Origin: Porticoccaceae bacterium UBA1989
GTDB lineage: Bacteria; Pseudomonadota; Gammaproteobacteria; Pseudomonadales; Porticoccaceae
DNA: 14,792 nucleotides
Assembly: GCA_002335945.1 (NCBI GenBank)
Contig: DDDD01000089.1
Coordinates: forward strand, 1 to 14,792
Direction: 5' to 3'
This document shows positions 1-6,286 of the stretch, in pieces. The notes under the pieces are model-generated. The model was not told the origin of the DNA and searched no databases. It worked only from the letters and a program-made list of their open reading frames with translations. Position numbers and translations under genes: made by a program. Position 1 is the stretch's first letter, and each line of letters starts with the position of its first letter.

Positions 1-19
1 TATGGTGCCCGGTCTCGGA
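1..19 (-). repeat. Exact copy of the tRNA-Phe 3' end (19 bp)
   Basis: Positions 1-19 are identical to 158-176, which hold the last bases of the tRNA-Phe gene including the encoded CCA plus two bases beyond it. Identity stops at position 20. The left limit is unknown because the window begins here. Bases upstream on the minus strand (20-80) do not fold as a tRNA with matching acceptor arm, so this is a tail fragment and not a second gene. Direct repeats of a tRNA 3' end are typical of integrase attachment sites, but they also arise from partial tRNA duplication. No integrase is visible. Confidence 0.7.
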
Positions 20-99
20 CTAAATGCGCAGCATTTTGGGCGCATTCGCGTGCGAAGGCGGGGTGAAACCCCGAGCGCTTTAGCGCGAGTCCATCGGAC
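17..99. repeat. Cluster of short palindromes next to the tRNA tail copy
   Basis: Four hairpins follow one another: AAATGC/GCATTT (22-27/31-36), CGCA/TGCG (41-44/51-54), CGGGG/CCCCG (59-63/69-73) and GCGC/GCGC (75-78/83-86). They are enclosed by GGACT (17-21) and AGTCC (88-92). AGTCC overlaps a fifth, competing hairpin GTCC/GGAC (89-92/96-99). No credible open reading frame covers the region. The arrangement suggests a REP-like mobile palindromic element or a structured RNA of about tRNA size, but it lacks tRNA consensus elements such as the T-loop. What it does is not known from sequence alone. Confidence 0.45.
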
Positions 100-122
100 G
101 TTCGATATCTACCTATAGAACC

Positions 123-149
123 AAAAAACCCCCAGCTTTCGCTGAGGGT
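123..149 (-). terminator. Rho-independent terminator of tRNA-Phe
   Basis: On the minus strand, nine base pairs (arms 141-149 and 128-136, one G-T pair) close a GAAA tetraloop (137-140) and are followed by a run of T residues (123-127). It lies 10 bases downstream of the tRNA-Phe 3' end, in the correct orientation for that transcript. Confidence 0.88.
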
Positions 150-159
150 CTTTATATTA

Positions 160-235
160 TGGTGCCCGGTCTCGGAATCGAACCAAGGACACGAGGATTT
201 TCAATCCTCTGCTCTACCAACTGAGCTAACCGGGC
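160..235 (-). tRNA. tRNA-Phe (anticodon GAA)
   Basis: Transfer RNA for phenylalanine, 76 nt with an encoded CCA (160-162). On the minus strand it begins GCCCGGTTAGCTCAG, a standard acceptor and D-arm start. The anticodon arm is GAGGA/TCCTC around the loop TTGAAAA (204-198), giving anticodon GAA (202-200). The T-arm contains the usual GGTTCGATTCC. The seven-base acceptor stem (229-235 with 164-170) pairs fully and the discriminator is A. It is transcribed as a single unit from the promoter at 274-302 and ends at the terminator at 123-149. Its 3' 19 bases are repeated at 1-19. Confidence 0.97.
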
Positions 236-273
236 TTCGCAAACTGTTTTGAGGCATATCGCGAGAGGCGCGT

Positions 274-302
274 ATTAAAGCGTCTGATTTGCGGTTCGTC
301 AA
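274..302 (-). promoter_or_regulatory. Sigma70 promoter of tRNA-Phe
   Basis: On the minus strand TTGACG (302-297) and TTTAAT (279-274) are separated by exactly 17 bases, five of six matches at each hexamer. The bases after the -10 (ACGCGCC) are GC-rich. That is the discriminator type associated with ppGpp/DksA control of stable RNA promoters. The predicted start is about 30 bases upstream of the tRNA 5' end. Confidence 0.75.
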
Positions 303-305
303 GGA

Positions 306-578
306 TTATTCCGTAGGCGGGACGTATCCTTCAGCCTGATCGACGTCTTCGCCGTTAAAGAATTTTTCTCGTTGTTCCGAGAGATAGGTGCGAGCGGTCA
401 AATCCATCATATTCAGGCGCATTTCGTTGATTAGGGTGGTTTGGTGGGTCATCCACTCTGCCCAGGCCTCTTTGGAGATATTATTGAATATTTCCTCGCC
501 TTTGGGGCCAGGAAAGGGGGGCATATCTAGCCCCGGGAGTTCTTTTTTGAGCTTGCGACATAAAATCATGCGCGCCAT
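306..578 (-). CDS. yggX: Fe(2+)-trafficking / oxidative protection protein YggX
   Basis: A 90-residue cytoplasmic protein of the YggX family, matching the usual length of about 90. In Enterobacteria this family helps protect and repair Fe-S clusters and limits Fenton damage. The N-terminus MARMILCRKLKKELPGLD carries the single conserved cysteine (Cys7), and the central run with PFPGPKGEEIFNNISKEAW and the WMTHQT-LINE-RLN-MD stretch are family signatures. The ATG at 576-578 is preceded by AGAGG at a good distance. It is the last gene of the asmA-like/mutY/yggX unit, 24 bases after the mutY stop. Pairing with mutY is common in Gammaproteobacteria and fits, since MutY carries a 4Fe-4S cluster. 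Confidence 0.96.
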   Translation of the reverse strand: MARMILCRKLKKELPGLDMPPFPGPKGEEIFNNISKEAWAEWMTHQTTLINEMRLNMMDLTARTYLSEQREKFFNGEDVDQAEGYVPPTE

Positions 579-602
579 AACGTACCTCTGTGTGATATTT
601 GC

Positions 603-1667
603 TTATATGACTCGTTTTTGAGCCTGTAACAGCAGCGCTTTAATAGGCGCTGGCATGCCTAATGATAGTGGTTTCTGTGGGTTATACCAGACCTGATTCT
701 GGGCGTCGGCCACTTGCAGTGCGGTATTACCCTGACCGGTGACGGCAATTTCAATAGGCTGGTAGTCGAGATGAAAGTGGCTGAAGGTATGACGTTTAAC
801 CGCCAGTACCTGTTGGCTATTAGGCTCTATGCCTAGCTTTATACAGGTTTCTTCCAGTTCTAGCTCTGTCTCGCACTGAGGGAACACCCAGAGGCCGCCC
901 CAGAGGCCCGCAGGTGGGTTCTGCTGCAGTAACAGTTCACCTTCTGCGTTACGGATCATCAGAAAGCAGGTGGTTCGCAGAGGCAGCTTTTTCTTGGGTT
1001 TTTTACCCGGATAGTCTTTCGGGTTGCCCTGGGCATAGGCCTTGCAACTTTTAGCCAGTGGGCAGTGATCGCAATCAGGGGATGATCGGGTGCACAGGGT
1101 GGCGCCTAAATCCATCATGGCCTGAGTGTAGTCAGCGATACGTTTGTAGGGCGTATAGGTCTCTGCAGCTATCCACAGCTTTTGTACCACGTCACTTTTA
1201 CCCGGCCAGCCTTCGATGGCCCCAAATCTGGCCAGCACGCGCTTAACATTGCCATCTAAAATAGTCGCCTGATTTTTAAAGGCGATGGAGCTAATGGCGC
1301 CGGCAGTGGATCGGCCTATGCCGGGTAACTCGCATAGCTGTTCCACGTTATCGGGAAACTCGCCACCGAGCACATTGGCAACCTGCTGTGATGTTTTATG
1401 TAGATTGCGGGCTCGAGCATAGTATCCGAGGCCAGTCCAATGGTGGAGCACCTCATCTAATGGGGCAGCGGCGAGTGTCTGTACCGTTGGATAGCTCGCC
1501 ATAAAGCGCTGGAAGTAGGGAATAACGGTGTTGACCTGAGTCTGCTGCAGCATTATTTCTGACACCCAGACTCTGTATGCATTGATATCCTGCTGCCAGG
1601 GCAGGTTGGTTCGACCATATTGATCAAACCACCTGAGTACGGATTGCTGGAATTTGGCGGGTGTCAT
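603..1667 (-). CDS. mutY: A/G-specific adenine DNA glycosylase MutY
   Basis: Base-excision repair enzyme that removes adenine mispaired with 8-oxoguanine or guanine. The protein has 354 residues, about the family's usual size. Visible features in order: catalytic Glu37 in VSEIMLQQTQV; helix-hairpin-helix LPGIGRSTAGAI (114-125) followed by the catalytic Asp138 in ILDGNVKRVLARFGA; four cluster ligands Cys192, Cys199, Cys202 and Cys208 in the C-X6-C-X2-C-X5-C pattern of a 4Fe-4S loop; and a C-terminal NUDIX-like domain (from about 230) with GLWGGLWVFP and the 8-oxoG-reading loop FSH (295-297). The start lies 3 bases after the stop of the asmA-like gene with no strong ribosome binding site of its own, so it is probably translationally coupled to it. 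Confidence 0.97.
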   Translation of the reverse strand: MTPAKFQQSVLRWFDQYGRTNLPWQQDINAYRVWVSEIMLQQTQVNTVIPYFQRFMASYPTVQTLAAAPLDEVLHHWTGLGYYARARNLHKTSQQVANVLGGEFPDNVEQLCELPGIGRSTAGAISSIAFKNQATILDGNVKRVLARFGAIEGWPGKSDVVQKLWIAAETYTPYKRIADYTQAMMDLGATLCTRSSPDCDHCPLAKSCKAYAQGNPKDYPGKKPKKKLPLRTTCFLMIRNAEGELLLQQNPPAGLWGGLWVFPQCETELELEETCIKLGIEPNSQQVLAVKRHTFSHFHLDYQPIEIAVTGQGNTALQVADAQNQVWYNPQKPLSLGMPAPIKALLLQAQKRVI

Positions 1668-1670
1668 GTT

Positions 1671-3542
1671 CTAGTTGAGATTCTTTTTGAGTAATTCTTT
1701 AAACAGATTTTGCAGGGGGTTTTGTTCTTCATCTGAGCTGTTAAACAGCTGGTCGCCGAGCTTTTCCAAGGCGGTGTTTTTTAGCAGATCTTTGAGTACC
1801 CGCTCATCAGGTTTGCAAAATGCAGGCTTGGCTTTGGTATTGGCACTCTGGCCAAACCGGCCTTTACAGATAAAGGGTATGGTTCGGTTTTGTAATCGAC
1901 TATTGACTGAGCAGCCATTGATGCTGGTAGTCGCGCTATTTAACAGGGCATTGGCTTTTAGGTTATATTTTTTGTCGAGCATATCCACTGTGGCATTGCC
2001 GCCAAGGGTTAGATTGCCGGTGCCGGTAGTATAGTCACTGACAAACATTTTTCCGTTAGTGAACTGAAACTTGCCCCCTAGGTCGTCTAGCTGAGTGCCC
2101 TTGGGCCAGGCCTGGTTAGTGGTATTGCTGCTACCAAACAGAGCGGCTGCATTACAGAAGGTCTCTTCTATATTGGTTTCGGAATAGCTGGGTGCGGTAA
2201 TTTTAAACTCACCAGCACCGGTGAGTGAACTAAGAATTGTCTTTCTGTTATTGCCGGTGCCCTGAATATTGCCCTGTAGGTTTAAACGTCCGGTCAGATC
2301 AGAGGTATCTGTTAGGGCGGGAAGTGCGCTGCCAAGATTAATATTGCTCAGGGAGGGCTGAATATTAAAGCTAGGTGTTTTTGAGCGCATGTCGAACTTG
2401 GCGATCACATTAGCCTGACCGCCAAACATATCCCCATTCAGAGCGGTGACCCGCAATACTCGTTGATTGCCAAAAATATTGCTGTAGAAGTTGGTGACGG
2501 CAAAGTCATCCAATTGGATGGTGTCAACGGCAACTTCCATTTGGCTCTGTCCATGCCACAGCACAAAGGGTAGGGCCAGTGGTGCAAAAATAGCGGCGCT
2601 GTCTTTGCTGGCGAGATTATCTGGAATGGCAATATAGTCGGCCAGTTTGAATGTGTCGCCTCGGATACTCAATGTGAGCTTGTTGCGACTCTGCTCAATT
2701 TTTACGTCCACCTCAAACGGCTGTTCGTCTAATACTAGTTGGTGGCTGTATTGAGAGATACCAGATAGATCAATATCAAAATCGCTGTTCATACTAAATT
2801 GAGAAAGCGCCGTTGGGCTGGCCATTTTGGGTAATGTAAACAGCGGAAAACGCGTTTGAAGGATTGCTAGCTGACGTTTTAGATTAAAGGTACTGACCTG
2901 CAGATTGCCTCTGGTAGTAAGGCTAACGAGATCGGTACTCAGAGCGCCTGCCATATCAATCTCACCAATGCTAAGGCTCAGCCCACTTATCTCTGCGGTC
3001 TTGCTATCAATGCTGGCGACGAAGTTAGCGCTGGCTGGAATATCCCCCACAGCGGTGAATGAAACAGATACGGGGAAGGGCTGGCCCTGCAGTGAAACCC
3101 TGCCCACCCTGAGGGTAATATCATAAAGTTGGACTGGCAGGCCATTGTTCGCTGTTACTAGCACCTGTGAGTCGGATAGGTTAATGGCATTAAGCAGGCC
3201 AAGGGGGTTGCTGGCAGCAGCCTGGGTATCTAAAAGTGAACTCCAGTCAGTAACCAGCGTTGCCTGACCAATCTGCCCGGACAGCGCATCTATGTCCGGG
3301 CCTAAATCCCGTCTCTGGGTAGAGAAATTAATATTACTAACGCTGATGCCTGGCTTGGGTAAAAACTGCCAGGCCAGATCGCCATCAATAGATAACTCGA
3401 CATCCTGCTTGGCAGCCATGGCCTCGATTTCAGACTTGTAATCGTTGGGGTCAAATACAGTAACAAAATAAACAACCCCAACAACCACAACAGTGACAGT
3501 AAATACGACACAGCCTAACCAAAATTTAAATATTTTTCCCAA
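1671..3542 (-). CDS. AsmA-family envelope protein
   Basis: A 623-residue inner-membrane-anchored protein of the AsmA family. Members are periplasmic, beta-rich, and linked to phospholipid transport and outer-membrane assembly. One N-terminal membrane helix (about 7-28) is followed directly by the hallmark FDPNDYKSEIE (30-40). The C-terminal part contains the AsmA-type stretch LNLQGNIQGTG and a LSSLTGAGEF segment, and ends in a charged tail. The only credible start is TTG (3540-3542): an in-frame stop lies three codons upstream, and the N-terminus from this TTG fits the family. The nearby ATG (3547-3549) is out of frame. It is the first gene of the operon with mutY and yggX. The precise lipid role of this paralogue is not known. 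Confidence 0.9.
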   Translation of the reverse strand: MGKIFKFWLGCVVFTVTVVVVGVVYFVTVFDPNDYKSEIEAMAAKQDVELSIDGDLAWQFLPKPGISVSNINFSTQRRDLGPDIDALSGQIGQATLVTDWSSLLDTQAAASNPLGLLNAINLSDSQVLVTANNGLPVQLYDITLRVGRVSLQGQPFPVSVSFTAVGDIPASANFVASIDSKTAEISGLSLSIGEIDMAGALSTDLVSLTTRGNLQVSTFNLKRQLAILQTRFPLFTLPKMASPTALSQFSMNSDFDIDLSGISQYSHQLVLDEQPFEVDVKIEQSRNKLTLSIRGDTFKLADYIAIPDNLASKDSAAIFAPLALPFVLWHGQSQMEVAVDTIQLDDFAVTNFYSNIFGNQRVLRVTALNGDMFGGQANVIAKFDMRSKTPSFNIQPSLSNINLGSALPALTDTSDLTGRLNLQGNIQGTGNNRKTILSSLTGAGEFKITAPSYSETNIEETFCNAAALFGSSNTTNQAWPKGTQLDDLGGKFQFTNGKMFVSDYTTGTGNLTLGGNATVDMLDKKYNLKANALLNSATTSINGCSVNSRLQNRTIPFICKGRFGQSANTKAKPAFCKPDERVLKDLLKNTALEKLGDQLFNSSDEEQNPLQNLFKELLKKNLN

Positions 3543-3596
3543 GGTGCATCACTCGCCTAGTTCAAAATGAGTATCTTACCTCAAAGGCTAGAGTGC

Positions 3597-3665
3597 GTCC
3601 TCCTTAGGGGACTATATATTACAAAAATGAAATTGCATTAAAGCAACTCGTATTTTAAAACGAGT
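3597..3665 (-). other. Intergenic hairpins between receptor gene and asmA-like gene
   Basis: The 112-base gap holds ACTCG/CGAGT (3646-3650/3661-3665) straddling the receptor stop codon, and a six-pair hairpin (3597-3602/3607-3612). Neither is followed by a good T run on the minus strand, so neither is a confident terminator. A weaker interrupted inverted repeat, CACTCGCCT with AGGCTAGAGTG, lies at 3550-3558/3585-3595. Whether the receptor transcript reads into the asmA-like gene cannot be decided. Confidence 0.3.
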
Positions 3666-5817
3666 AGCTCGCGCGTAATCCCAGATTTCTGCCAGACATT
3701 GGTACTTCGTCTTTAACAAATGAACTGTGATTTCTAGCTGCCTCATCCAGTAAGTTTTTACCGAACACAGATAACACTAGCTCATGCCCTGGACTGGTCT
3801 CAATAGTTTTTGATAGATTCAGATTCAACATTTGAAATCCACTGGTGGCCGTTTCATTTTCTGCCCTATCATTCTGAGCCGATACATCTTTGAGAAGCAG
3901 CGTAACCGTCAGCCCATCTTCCACATAGTGAACCTTATATAGGTCTCTTTCTGGGGTCATGCGTGGGATGTTACTTCCGTCAGTGAACTCACCTGAAACA
4001 GAATCTCTTGCAAATGACAGGCTTAGTGCGCCTCGAGCAAGGTCAAATGTTTTGCCCACTTCAAGTTCATAACCTTTGAATTTGGCATCCTGCTGAAGAT
4101 AATTGGCAAGGATTAAACCATCATGATCGTCATCTCCATGATCGGCATGATCACCTTCAGTCTCATCCATAAGATAGATATAGTTGTTCACATCGTTATG
4201 GAAGAACGTCAAGCCAGCATAAAGGCCGTTATTGCTATAGCTAAAGCTCAGATCGATATTATCTGCTCTTTCAGACTCGAGGTTGAAATTACCTGCTTCA
4301 AATCTACCTGTTGCCAGATGAGGACCATTCATTAATAGCTCTACTGCTGAAGGCGCTCTCTCGACGGAGGAAAGTCCTAAACCCACCTCTAAAAACTCAG
4401 TGACATCGCGGCTTAGAGTCAGGGAATAGCTGGTAGTGTTGATATCTCGATCAAAAAACTCCAGTTCTTCTTCATGGTCTTCTTCGAGTTCTTCTTCGGG
4501 TTCTTCGTGCTCCTCATGATGGCTGATAGAACCATTTCTGGAAATTTGATCATGCCTAACGCCAAGGTCCACATGAAATAGGTCCAGCTCTTTACTCAGA
4601 TAGTAACCTAGGGTCAGCTCTTTGCTTTCTGTTGGGTTGATAAAGGCCTCGTGGCCAATAACAGAAATATCCTCAATCACATAATTAACCGCGACTTTTT
4701 GTGAGAGTGAATCATTACCTAAATCAAAGATCGCACCATATTCTTGAGCATCATTGGTGAAGGTTGTTGGCTCCTCTTCGTGATGATCTTCTTCCTCTTC
4801 CCCTTCCACATGTCCTTCTTCTTCGGCATGCTGCTCAGTGTGAGCATAATCGGAGTCTCTAAACTGGTAATCAATTTTTGTTAACCAGCTATTACCTACA
4901 ATATAAGATCCCTCTACATTGATAACGTTAGAATCAGTTTTAGAGAAGATTCTCTCGCCCTCATGCTCGTCTTCCTCTTCAAGCTCATCTTCATCGTGAC
5001 TATCACCGTGAAAAGGAATGCCGTAAAGGTTTTCGGTTTCGCTAATAGACACACCAAAATATCCCCAATCTCCGGTCCTGGAAATACCTAATCTTTGTGC
5101 AGTAGACCCAGAGTCGGAATTGGGTAGATAACCCAGCTCTTCTTCATGCTCTTCGCCTGCATGGTCGTCATCCTCATGATGAATAACTGCGCCATTGGGA
5201 ATGTCATAGTCACCAAACTTAGAGTCTTTGTAGGCAGCGCTAATATTCAAACCACCCAAATTGTTTTGGTAAGAGACATCGTGAGAGTCACCGTCATTGA
5301 CTGTCTGAGCCTCAAGACCAAGCCTAAACGTTGACTCTTCAAAGTCTTTTCTGGCAATCGTATTATCAACAATATTGACAATTCCGCCGATGGTTCCATT
5401 GGAATAAAGTAAGGACGATGGCCCTCTAACTATTTCGATTTGCTGAATATTATTTAAATCTACGTCATTAACATGATCAGGCCCCAAACCTGAAACATCT
5501 CTAACTACCACACCGTTATTGAGGATTTTCACCCGGCTTCCCGACATGCCTCTGATAATAGGCTGACCAACAGCGGCACCATAATCACTGGAGGATACGC
5601 CCACCAGACCATCGATACTGGCACCAATGCTTTGGCTTGCATCGTTGGCAATAGACTCACCATTGATAACATGCAGTGGGTTTGAGATTGCGTCCGATGA
5701 GGCATCAATTAACGATGATGTAACAATAACTTCTTCCATTTCCTGAGTGAAAGCACTGCAGGACAAGCTAACAAGGGCAGCTGCCAAGGGTAACTTAACG
5801 GTATTTAACTGTTTCAT
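3655..5817 (-). CDS. TonB-dependent outer-membrane receptor with His/acid-rich loops, probably zinc (ZnuD-like)
   Basis: A 720-residue outer-membrane receptor that would import a metal or metal complex using TonB energy. The ATG at 5815-5817 was chosen over the in-frame start 57 bases upstream because AGAGGAA (5824-5830) precedes it and a signal peptide then follows at once (1-24, MKQLNTVKLPLAAALVSLSC). A TonB-box-like EEVIVTSS (28-35), a plug domain (about 45-155, with PIIRGMSGSRVKILNNG and the IEIVRGPSSLLYSNGTIGG signature) and a 22-strand-type barrel ending in Phe720 follow. Five segments are packed with His, Asp and Glu: about 212-228, 270-288, 326-349, 432-455 and 555-567. Similar His-rich external loops occur in zinc receptors of the ZnuD type. 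Zinc is an inference; copper, nickel or cobalt cannot be excluded. It follows a small secreted protein gene 78 bases upstream. Confidence 0.88.
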   Translation of the reverse strand: MKQLNTVKLPLAAALVSLSCSAFTQEMEEVIVTSSLIDASSDAISNPLHVINGESIANDASQSIGASIDGLVGVSSSDYGAAVGQPIIRGMSGSRVKILNNGVVVRDVSGLGPDHVNDVDLNNIQQIEIVRGPSSLLYSNGTIGGIVNIVDNTIARKDFEESTFRLGLEAQTVNDGDSHDVSYQNNLGGLNISAAYKDSKFGDYDIPNGAVIHHEDDDHAGEEHEEELGYLPNSDSGSTAQRLGISRTGDWGYFGVSISETENLYGIPFHGDSHDEDELEEEDEHEGERIFSKTDSNVINVEGSYIVGNSWLTKIDYQFRDSDYAHTEQHAEEEGHVEGEEEEDHHEEEPTTFTNDAQEYGAIFDLGNDSLSQKVAVNYVIEDISVIGHEAFINPTESKELTLGYYLSKELDLFHVDLGVRHDQISRNGSISHHEEHEEPEEELEEDHEEELEFFDRDINTTSYSLTLSRDVTEFLEVGLGLSSVERAPSAVELLMNGPHLATGRFEAGNFNLESERADNIDLSFSYSNNGLYAGLTFFHNDVNNYIYLMDETEGDHADHGDDDHDGLILANYLQQDAKFKGYELEVGKTFDLARGALSLSFARDSVSGEFTDGSNIPRMTPERDLYKVHYVEDGLTVTLLLKDVSAQNDRAENETATSGFQMLNLNLSKTIETSPGHELVLSVFGKNLLDEAARNHSSFVKDEVPMSGRNLGLRASYSF

Positions 5818-5823
5818 ACTGTG

Positions 5824-5902
5824 TTCCTCTAAAAATAATAGGTGCGCCGAATAACCGGCACAAATTTGTTCCAACAGGTGGGGGCTACAAATTATTTAGA
5901 GG
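5824..5902 (-). promoter_or_regulatory. Predicted mRNA helix masking the receptor's ribosome binding site
   Basis: In the minus-strand transcript CCTCTAAA (5902-5895), which contains the stop codon of the small upstream gene, is the exact complement of TTTAGAGG (5833-5826), which contains the Shine-Dalgarno of the receptor. After a two-base bulge the helix extends by TAAT/ATTA. The loop contains a further hairpin, GCCG/CGGC, and a palindrome ACAAATTTGT (5860-5869). A ribosome finishing the small gene would break the helix and expose the receptor start. Read from sequence; not tested by a folding calculation. Confidence 0.45.
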
Positions 5903-6165
5903 TAAAAGGGTGGGGCTCTGGCGAGCTGGCAATTTCTGATGCGGCTGCCAACAGCCTGTACACTGGGGATGGTTTTCGGGGTTGTGACTCTGGTGATGTA
6001 AGTTTTGCTGGCTTCAGCCGCAACCGCTGCTGAGGAATGCTGTAATACACTGACTGAACAGCTACTTTCCTGATGATCATTATGAGTATGAGCAGACGCA
6101 GTTACCGACGCGAGGCCGATAATCAAACAGAGCGCGATCGCGCATAATGTATTGAGTCGTTTCAT
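5896..6165 (-). CDS. Small secreted His-containing protein upstream of metal receptor
   Basis: An 89-residue exported protein from ATG 6163-6165; a TTG 18 bases upstream would add six residues. A clear signal peptide (1-25, hydrophobic core LCAIALCLIIGLASV, cleavage likely after TASA) leaves a mature N-terminus HTHNDHQESSC with three His and one Cys. A second Cys lies at 79, and the C-terminus reads CQLARAPPFYL. A terminal R-x-P-P-type motif in short His/Cys-containing periplasmic proteins is what I remember of the DUF2946/DUF2607 group, but I cannot confirm membership. It precedes the receptor gene by 78 bases on the same strand, so a metal-binding or metal-sensing role is plausible. The ribosome binding site is weak. 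It is probably real because of the signal peptide and position. Confidence 0.65.
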   Translation of the reverse strand: MKRLNTLCAIALCLIIGLASVTASAHTHNDHQESSCSVSVLQHSSAAVAAEASKTYITRVTTPKTIPSVQAVGSRIRNCQLARAPPFYL

Positions 6166-6177
6166 TAGAAAGGTAGC

Positions 6178-6218
6178 GTCCAAACGATATTGGAATATAA
6201 AGAATATAGTCTAACGAT
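6178..6218 (-). promoter_or_regulatory. Direct repeats upstream of the metal-uptake genes, possible operator
   Basis: GTCCAAACGAT (6178-6188) and GTCTAACGAT (6209-6218) are imperfect direct repeats 31 bases apart, about three helical turns. A GAATATA pair (6194-6200, 6203-6209) lies between them. They sit just upstream of the small secreted gene, where a metal-dependent repressor would bind. They do not match the Zur or Fur consensus sequences I know, so the assignment is speculative. Confidence 0.25.
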
Positions 6219-6249
6219 TTTTTGCGCTGTAGCAACCTGTAATTTACGC

Positions 6250-6255
6250 TATAAT
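6250..6255 (+). promoter_or_regulatory. -10 element for hisB
   Basis: A perfect TATAAT lies 31 bases before the hisB start codon, predicting a short leader. No good -35 hexamer is found at 16-18 bases upstream (CTGTAG at 17), so the promoter may depend on an activator or be weak. Confidence 0.45.
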
Positions 6256-6286
6256 GCCGCCGATTTTATTGATCCTGGAGAACCTC

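Noticed and set aside
1..92. Possible second tRNA gene ending at position 3
   Set aside because: The 3' tail matches tRNA-Phe but no complementary acceptor arm, anticodon arm or T-arm is found upstream of it.
388..621. Plus-strand open frame of 77 codons opposite yggX
   Set aside because: Fully antisense to a clear yggX gene; the translation has no recognisable domain.
4440..5200. GA/TC-rich stretches within the receptor gene as separate repeats
   Set aside because: They are explained by Glu/Asp/His codons of the acidic loops; the reading frame is continuous.
5818..5874. Upstream start adding 19 residues to the receptor
   Set aside because: It would put a hydrophilic stretch before an otherwise perfect signal peptide and has no good ribosome binding site.
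5892..6080. Overlapping same-strand frame of 62 codons in the small secreted gene
   Set aside because: Different frame from the signal-peptide protein, rich in Pro and Ser with no features; a shadow.
6166..6286. Classical Zur or Fur box before the metal-uptake genes
   Set aside because: I looked for the AT-rich palindromes known for these regulators on both strands and saw no convincing match.
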